From Oscillospiraceae bacterium (GTDB taxonomy: Bacteria; Bacillota_A; Clostridia; Oscillospirales; WRJC01): a DNA stretch of 10,738 nucleotides. Numbering within the stretch: the stretch's first letter is position 1; every line of letters starts with the position of its first letter. Location of the stretch: the NCBI GenBank assembly GCA_009785015.1, contig WQXD01000102.1, positions 1 through 10,738 on the forward strand, given 5' to 3'. The notes beneath the pieces were generated by a model. It searched no databases and had not been told where the DNA came from. It saw only the letters and a list, made by a program, of their open reading frames with translations. Shown here in pieces: positions 6,427 to 10,738 of this stretch. Made by a program: the position numbers and the translations under genes.

Positions 6427-7092
6427 CTATTCCCCCTTCGCACCTTCAATTATGGCGATTCCCGACGAGGTTCCGATCCGCGCCGCGCCGGCTTGTATCA
6501 GTTGCAGGGCCGCCTCATATGTTTTTATACCGGAGGACGCCTTGATGGCGGCGTTGTTTGACAGATTCGCTTTCATAAGAAGCACGTCCTCCACGGTCGC
6601 CACCCCCTGCGATATTCCGGTGCATGTCTTTACGTAGTTGGCCCCTGCCCCGCAGGCGATACGCGTGGCTGCGGCTTTTTGCTCGTCTGTGAGCAGGCCC
6701 GTTTCGATGATAACCTTGACAGTACGCCCTCCCGCCGCGTCTACTACCGCCGATATATCATCGCATACATAATCGCCGAATCCGTCTTTCAGCGCGCCCA
6801 CGTTGATAACCATGTCAAACTCATCGCAGCCCATATCAAGCGCGTCAGCCGTTTCCCGCGCCTTTATGGCAGTCGTATTCATTCCAAAGGGAAACCCTAT
6901 CACAGTACCGACAAAAACCCCCGTGCCTGACAGCGTTTTTTTTGCCAGCGGCACATATGCGGGATGGACGCATACCGAAGCGAATTTATACTCTTTTGCC
7001 TCCATGCAGAGCTTTTCTATGTCGCCTTTGGTCGCGAACGGTTTTAAATTGGTGTGGTCGATGAATCGATTGATATTTTTGATAATTTCCAT
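6427..7092 (-). CDS. deoC: Deoxyribose-phosphate aldolase
   Basis: This 221-residue enzyme is the usual length for the short bacterial DeoC. It cleaves 2-deoxyribose 5-phosphate to glyceraldehyde 3-phosphate and acetaldehyde. Motifs in order: IDHTNLKP near the start, VCVHPAYV, GFPFG, DMVINVGALK with Asp93, NYVKTCTG with Lys155 as the Schiff-base lysine, and IKASSGI with Lys184. These correspond to Asp102, Lys167 and Lys201 of the E. coli enzyme. It is the first gene of the leftward operon, with a clear GGAGG before the ATG. It is usually part of nucleoside salvage, but here it heads a kinase, binding-protein and glycosidase operon without nucleoside phosphorylase genes, which suggests that free or glycosidic deoxyribose is used as a carbon source. 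I found no convincing promoter before it. Confidence 0.95.
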   Translation of the reverse strand: MEIIKNINRFIDHTNLKPFATKGDIEKLCMEAKEYKFASVCVHPAYVPLAKKTLSGTGVFVGTVIGFPFGMNTTAIKARETADALDMGCDEFDMVINVGALKDGFGDYVCDDISAVVDAAGGRTVKVIIETGLLTDEQKAAATRIACGAGANYVKTCTGISQGVATVEDVLLMKANLSNNAAIKASSGIKTYEAALQLIQAGAARIGTSSGIAIIEGAKGE

Positions 7093-7150
7093 AAAAGCCT
7101 CCGTAATATTTTAATTTAATAAATTTTCAAAGCCTTTTTCGGCAAAAAAC

Positions 7151-7179
7151 TTGACTATTTTCTTTTTTGGCGTTATAAT
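7151..7179 (+). promoter_or_regulatory. Sigma-A promoter for the MATE gene
   Basis: TTGACT (7151-7156) and TATAAT (7174-7179) are separated by exactly 17 bases. The -35 has one mismatch to consensus and the -10 is perfect. The start point would fall near 7186, giving a leader of about 44 bases before the MATE ATG. It lies in the 137-base divergent gap with deoC. Confidence 0.82.
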
Positions 7180-7229
7180 AGATTTCATAGGCAGCCGCTT
7201 TTCGGGATTTTTGTTGTGAAAGGAAGTTA

Positions 7230-8627
7230 ATGAACCGGACTGTAAGATTTGTAAAAATTAAAATACGCAGGTTTTTTGCGAACAGCGACAACAAATTGAT
7301 TTTCGCCATGTTTTTCCCCATCTTGATCGAACAGTTGATTTTGGTTTTTATGGGTACGGTCCATTCCCTCATGCTCGCCAGGATAAAAACAGACGCCGAA
7401 TATATCGTCTCCGCCGTAAGCCTCGTCGAACAAGTCAATCAGCTTGCCTACGCTCTGCTGGGAAGCGTTTCTCTGGGGGCCACGGTTATCGTAAGCCAGT
7501 ATATCGGGGCGGGCAAACCCTCATCCGCCAAATCCACGGCTGAACAGGCTGTAATGCTCGGATTTGCCGTTGCCCTTTCGGTCACTGCGGTTTTCATGTT
7601 TTTCGGCAGGGAGATTTTTGTTTTGTTTCTCGGAGAGGATAAAACCGAAGGGGTGACTTTCGTTTACGCCATGCGCTATATGCGGCTCAGCGTGTTATCC
7701 TATCCGCTGTTAAATATAGGAACGACGGCGGCGGGAATCATACGGGGCACGGGAGACGCCAAAAGCCCGATAAGGATATCCATCGTGATCGGAGTGATAA
7801 ACGCGCTGGTCGCCGGAATCTGTATTTACGCGCTCGGCATGAACATCGTGGGTGCGGGCGTGGCGAGCATTGTTGCCAGATTTTTCGGAGCAGTCGCCGC
7901 CATTGGCCTGCTTGTGAAAAAAGGTTTTATACAAAAACTCTCGAATTTATTCAAGCCGAAACTCATATATATCAGGCAAATCATGCGGATAGGGATTTTC
8001 CAAAGCGTCGAGAGTTTGATTTTCCAGTTCGGCAGGACGATCACATACCGGCATTTCAGCGGGGATATACATATAGCCGCAAACAGCGTGACGGGAAGCA
8101 TGTTCAACATCATTTCCGCGCCCGGAAACAGCATGAACATAGTGTCGATGGCGCTTGTCGGCCGTCTGACCGGAGCGGGCGAGAAAAAGCAGTCGTATAA
8201 GGTTCTGCGCAATATCGTGGCGCTGGCGATAATCATGCTGCTGTGCACGTGTCTGGTTTTTTTGCCGATATCGCCGTTGTTTATTTCGCTTTACACAAGC
8301 GAATTCGACGCGGGTATTGTCGGCGAAATAACGGGGCTCATATACCGGCTGCTCTTTTTAAACGTTTTCTTTATGCCGGTTTTCTGGCCTTTGTCGTTTG
8401 TGCTGGTTTCGGGGATGAAAGGGGCCGGGGATGTGCGTTTTACGACGGTCGTGTCGATAACGAGCATGTGGTCCGTGCGGGTTTTGTTCGCGTATTTACT
8501 GGGCGGCGTGTTCAATATGGGCGTTGTCGGGGTATGGTGCGGAATGTTCTTTGACTGGGTTGTGAGGGCGATGTTTGCCGCGATAAGATTCAAAAGCAAA
8601 AAATGGCAGGAAAAATCGGCGATATAA
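7230..8627 (+). CDS. MATE-family multidrug or toxin exporter
   Basis: This 465-residue membrane protein is of normal MATE length, with about twelve hydrophobic segments in two similar halves. The first segment has the family's pattern (FFPILIEQLILVFMGTVHSLM). Later parts include GATVIVSQYIGAG in the second segment, GIIRGTGDAKSP at the loop typical of MATE proteins, and IGIFQSVESLIFQFGRT opening the second half. Such proteins use a sodium or proton gradient to expel cationic drugs, dyes or metabolites; the substrate cannot be read from sequence. The ATG at 7230 follows AGGAAG at 7221-7226. The gene is divergent from the sugar operon and has its own strong promoter, so a link to sugar use is not implied. 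No terminator is seen between it and the following genes. Confidence 0.92.
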   Translation: MNRTVRFVKIKIRRFFANSDNKLIFAMFFPILIEQLILVFMGTVHSLMLARIKTDAEYIVSAVSLVEQVNQLAYALLGSVSLGATVIVSQYIGAGKPSSAKSTAEQAVMLGFAVALSVTAVFMFFGREIFVLFLGEDKTEGVTFVYAMRYMRLSVLSYPLLNIGTTAAGIIRGTGDAKSPIRISIVIGVINALVAGICIYALGMNIVGAGVASIVARFFGAVAAIGLLVKKGFIQKLSNLFKPKLIYIRQIMRIGIFQSVESLIFQFGRTITYRHFSGDIHIAANSVTGSMFNIISAPGNSMNIVSMALVGRLTGAGEKKQSYKVLRNIVALAIIMLLCTCLVFLPISPLFISLYTSEFDAGIVGEITGLIYRLLFLNVFFMPVFWPLSFVLVSGMKGAGDVRFTTVVSITSMWSVRVLFAYLLGGVFNMGVVGVWCGMFFDWVVRAMFAAIRFKSKKWQEKSAI

Positions 8628-8663
8628 AGCTAAATGCGCGAGATTCAACTTCTCTTGCTTATT

Positions 8664-8692
8664 ATTATACCTGATAAAATCATAAATGTCAA
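8664..8692 (-). promoter_or_regulatory. Perfect consensus promoter on the minus strand, antisense to the MATE gene
   Basis: On the minus strand, TTGACA (plus positions 8687-8692) and TATAAT (8664-8669) are separated by 17 bases, so both hexamers and the spacing are exactly consensus. Transcription would start near 8657 and run leftwards over the MATE stop codon at 8627 and its 3' end. No minus-strand gene with a convincing start follows. The arms AACTTCT (8647-8653) and AGAAGTT (8692-8698) form a 7-bp inverted repeat around it. Confidence 0.6.
8672..8680 (+). promoter_or_regulatory. Weak extended -10 candidate for the propeller/RraA unit
   Basis: TGATAAAAT is an extended -10 (TG, one base, TAAAAT) without a good -35 hexamer at 15-18 bases upstream. 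It overlaps the minus-strand promoter, so the two could exclude one another. The unit may instead be read through from the MATE gene. Confidence 0.28.
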
Positions 8693-8706
8693 GAAGTTAA
8701 TAAATT

Positions 8707-8716
8707 AAAGGGGTGA
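8707..8716 (+). promoter_or_regulatory. Ribosome binding site deciding the start at 8725
   Basis: AAAGGGGTGA lies 8 bases before ATG 8725. The upstream in-frame GTG at 8713 is inside this site and so is unlikely to be the start. Confidence 0.75.
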
Positions 8717-8724
8717 TTATAAAT

Positions 8725-9978
8725 ATGGGTGTCAAAGCGAAATATCCGCCGCTTCCCATTGCCGAAACGGTGGAGATAGCCTGTGAAAAATTTTCGGTTT
8801 CGGCATTGCCGGACGGTTTCCGCGTTTTGGAAAACGCGGGGCTCGTATGCCCGGAGGCGATGACTGGAAACGTCGTGTACAGGGCTGTCAAGGAAATGTA
8901 TGAAGTGAGGGCGGAGATAACGCCCGGCGGCGATTATTTGACAATGTTTCCCGCAGGCAGCCACTATGGAGCAAGCGAAACCAAACGCAACACGATGACC
9001 GCCTTGCGTTCATCGGACAAAGGCAAAACATGGTCAGACCCGTATATCGCTTTTGACATAGACTATAACCAGCACGGTTTTATTCCGCTGGTTCCAAAGG
9101 GTTCGAAAAGGATATACAGTTTCGGCACGCAGCCTGTCTGGGGATTGTACACAAGAGACCGGGGGCTTGCCGAAAACGCGCCCATCGGGTATTTGTATTC
9201 CGACGACGACGGTTACACATGGACGGGGCCCGTTTTAATCGATCCCACAAACGATCCCGGATATACGGGCATGTCGGTCATGCGTATGTGCGAGACTGAC
9301 AAAGGCACATGGCTTCTGGGTACTCACGAAGGATATCACATGGAAAAACCGACGCATACGAATCTTTACATACTGCGCTCGGAAGACTGGGGGAAAACAT
9401 GGGAACTGCTGCCCGAAAAACGCAAAGGCGGCTGGCATATCATGCCCTTTCACAGAATGGACGAAGGCAGGCCGATACAGGTCGGCGGTAAAATTCTGTT
9501 TATCTGCCGTACCCCCGAAGGTCATCTATGGGCGAGATGGAGCGAAGACGACGGCAAAACATGGACCAAGGCGCGTCCGACTTCGCTCGTGCACCCTGAC
9601 GCCCCGCCTATGATAACGCATTTGTCCGACAAAAAAACGCTCGTATGTTTTCACCACAACCGTTTCCACGATTTCGATTACAACGGATTGAGCGCGGAAA
9701 AACAGGCGATAATGGGCGACCGTTCCGAAATTTGGGCGGCATTCTCGAAAGACTGCGGCGAAACCTGGAGCGAACCCGTATTTGTTTATTGCAACGCCGT
9801 CAGACACGACGATTCCCTGCAGCCGTTCTACAATAATCAATGCTCGTACAACGATTTGTTTACCGACGGGGACACGCTCAATATATTTGTGCCGCATTTG
9901 TGGCGTCAGGCTGTCCATTTGCAGATAAAAGAGGCCGATTTGCTCAAACTCCCGGCAAAATCGGCAATATTAAAATAA
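8725..9978 (+). CDS. Asp-box (BNR) sialidase-like beta-propeller protein
   Basis: This 417-residue protein has five Asp-box repeats of the form SxDxGxTW, beginning at residues 96, 159, 219, 273 and 341 (SSDKGKTW, SDDDGYTW, SEDWGKTW, SEDDGKTW, SKDCGETW). Repeats at about 54-68 residue spacing are the mark of the six-bladed sialidase-type propeller. I see no FRIP motif, which true GH33 sialidases carry near the N-terminus, so sialidase activity should not be assumed; a lyase, another glycosidase or a non-enzymatic binder is possible. There is no signal peptide or membrane segment, so it is cytoplasmic, unlike most secreted sialidases. The RraA-like gene follows after 22 bases with its own ribosome site, forming a two-gene unit. 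Confidence 0.85.
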   Translation: MGVKAKYPPLPIAETVEIACEKFSVSALPDGFRVLENAGLVCPEAMTGNVVYRAVKEMYEVRAEITPGGDYLTMFPAGSHYGASETKRNTMTALRSSDKGKTWSDPYIAFDIDYNQHGFIPLVPKGSKRIYSFGTQPVWGLYTRDRGLAENAPIGYLYSDDDGYTWTGPVLIDPTNDPGYTGMSVMRMCETDKGTWLLGTHEGYHMEKPTHTNLYILRSEDWGKTWELLPEKRKGGWHIMPFHRMDEGRPIQVGGKILFICRTPEGHLWARWSEDDGKTWTKARPTSLVHPDAPPMITHLSDKKTLVCFHHNRFHDFDYNGLSAEKQAIMGDRSEIWAAFSKDCGETWSEPVFVYCNAVRHDDSLQPFYNNQCSYNDLFTDGDTLNIFVPHLWRQAVHLQIKEADLLKLPAKSAILK

Positions 9979-10000
9979 TGTTAAGGAGAGAATAATTATT

Positions 10001-10714
10001 ATGACAGAAACAGAAATTTTGAATGAATTGAAAAAATTCGACACGCCCTCGATAACCAACGTCGTCGCCACTTACCCCGCAGATAAAGAAATATGCCTTG
10101 GTTTATACGAGCCATGGGAAATCGACTGGTACACGGACGAGACGCTGAGGTGTTTATACCCGGAGATGGGGCGCGTTGCGGGATATGCCGTGACATGCGT
10201 GTTCGGGGTTCCGTCGCCGGGCTTTAAAAGATTGTCTTTCAACGACGTTCTTCTCGCTGTCGGAAAATCGCCGAAACCCGCGGTATTGGCGATAAAAAAT
10301 AATTTCCCGGAGAAGTACAGAAAGAAATTCGCCGTAAGCGGCGGAAATATGACGACCGCAATGAAAATGGCCGGGGTCGCCGGAGTTATCTCCGACGCCC
10401 CGGTGAGGGATATAGGCGAGCTGCGCGAATTGGAAGTGCAGTATCTTGTCACGGGAGTAGTGGCCGGTCACGGGGATTTCGCAGTTCAGGCGGTAAACGT
10501 TCCGGTGAATGTCGCGGGTATGGATATATGTCCGGGCGAGATCATCCACATGGACGAAAACGGCGCGGTAAAATTTCCGCGGGAGCATTTGCCGGATGTG
10601 CTCGCAAGAGTGAAAAAACTTGCGGCAATCGAGAATATCCGCATGGACAGGCTGAAAAAGAGCGCGGATATCGGGCAGATAGTCAAAATCCTGTCCGGGG
10701 TTGAAGAAAAATAA
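10001..10714 (+). CDS. RraA-like protein (4-hydroxy-4-methyl-2-oxoglutarate aldolase fold)
   Basis: This 237-residue protein has the RraA/HMG-aldolase fold pattern. The core is GGNMTTAMKMAGVAGVISDAPVRD with Arg136-Asp137, followed by VNVPVNVAGMDICPGEIIHMDENGAVKFP near the C-terminus, which matches the usual VPVxVGGxxVxPGDxVxGDxxGVVxxP. Family members cleave pyruvate-yielding 4-hydroxy-2-oxoacids with a divalent metal, or regulate RNase E in Proteobacteria. In an ungapped reading, the Asp of the GxxxD-x20-RD signature falls on Gly115, so the metal or active site may be altered. The ATG at 10001 has AAGGAGAG at 9983-9990. Pairing with the propeller protein suggests an intracellular pathway for a sugar-derived acid, but this is inference. 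The gene ends 24 bases before the window edge. Confidence 0.85.
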   Translation: MTETEILNELKKFDTPSITNVVATYPADKEICLGLYEPWEIDWYTDETLRCLYPEMGRVAGYAVTCVFGVPSPGFKRLSFNDVLLAVGKSPKPAVLAIKNNFPEKYRKKFAVSGGNMTTAMKMAGVAGVISDAPVRDIGELRELEVQYLVTGVVAGHGDFAVQAVNVPVNVAGMDICPGEIIHMDENGAVKFPREHLPDVLARVKKLAAIENIRMDRLKKSADIGQIVKILSGVEEK

Positions 10715-10738
10715 TTGAAATAATTATTGTTTCCTCAA

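Noticed and set aside
7116..7145. Possible deoC promoter on the minus strand, TTGCCG (7140-7145), 18-base spacer, TATTAA (7116-7121)
   Set aside because: Both hexamers are poor and the region is simply AT-rich; it is a guess and not strong enough to list as a feature. A second option, TTGAAA-16-TATTAC at 7103-7130, would put the start point inside the ribosome binding site.
7127..7438. Minus-strand frames overlapping the MATE start
   Set aside because: They overlap the MATE coding region and its promoter, have no ribosome site and resemble no protein family.
10710..10728. AATAATT/AATTATT inverted repeat at the RraA-like stop codon as a terminator
   Set aside because: The 7-bp stem is entirely A/T and includes the stop codon; it would be too weak to terminate, and the window ends before anything further can be judged.

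Overview
The window looks like chromosomal DNA of an anaerobic Gram-positive bacterium, most likely an uncultured Clostridia-type Bacillota. The grounds are strong AGGAGG-like ribosome binding sites, consensus sigma-A promoters, a DUF5104-type lipoprotein, a large sugar-binding lipoprotein, a YRQDFN-type GH36 glycosidase and short GC-rich intergenic repeats. This placement is an inference from style and gene families.

Left edge (1-1900): this is an accessory region. It opens with an AT-rich papain-fold toxin domain, probably the C-terminal end of a polymorphic toxin that begins before base 1, followed closely by a small gene in the immunity-gene position. A 497-base stretch then follows (748-1244). 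It holds a roughly 131-bp miniature element with 22-bp imperfect inverted ends resembling an ISL3-type IS, a short PDZ-like coding remnant, and a second, palindromic GC-rich repeat. The second repeat ends just upstream of a DUF5104-type lipoprotein gene that lacks a well-placed start codon.

Centre (1916-7092, minus strand): a tight four-gene operon reads leftwards in the order deoC (deoxyribose-phosphate aldolase), a ribokinase-family sugar kinase, a sugar-binding lipoprotein and a GH36 alpha-galactosidase-type enzyme. Gaps are 5, 13 and 23 bases, and a terminator-like hairpin follows the last gene. The aldolase and kinase together suggest phosphorylation and cleavage of 2-deoxyribose (or ribose handling). 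The binding protein and glycosidase suggest uptake and trimming of a larger sugar. No permease, ATPase or regulator gene is present in the window.

Right (7230-10714, plus strand): a MATE-family exporter has its own near-perfect promoter. It is followed by a two-gene unit of a cytoplasmic Asp-box (sialidase-like) beta-propeller protein and an RraA-like protein with an altered metal-site motif. The gap between the MATE gene and the propeller gene carries a perfect consensus promoter pointing the wrong way, back across the 3' end of the MATE gene. This is the most surprising regulatory signal in the window.
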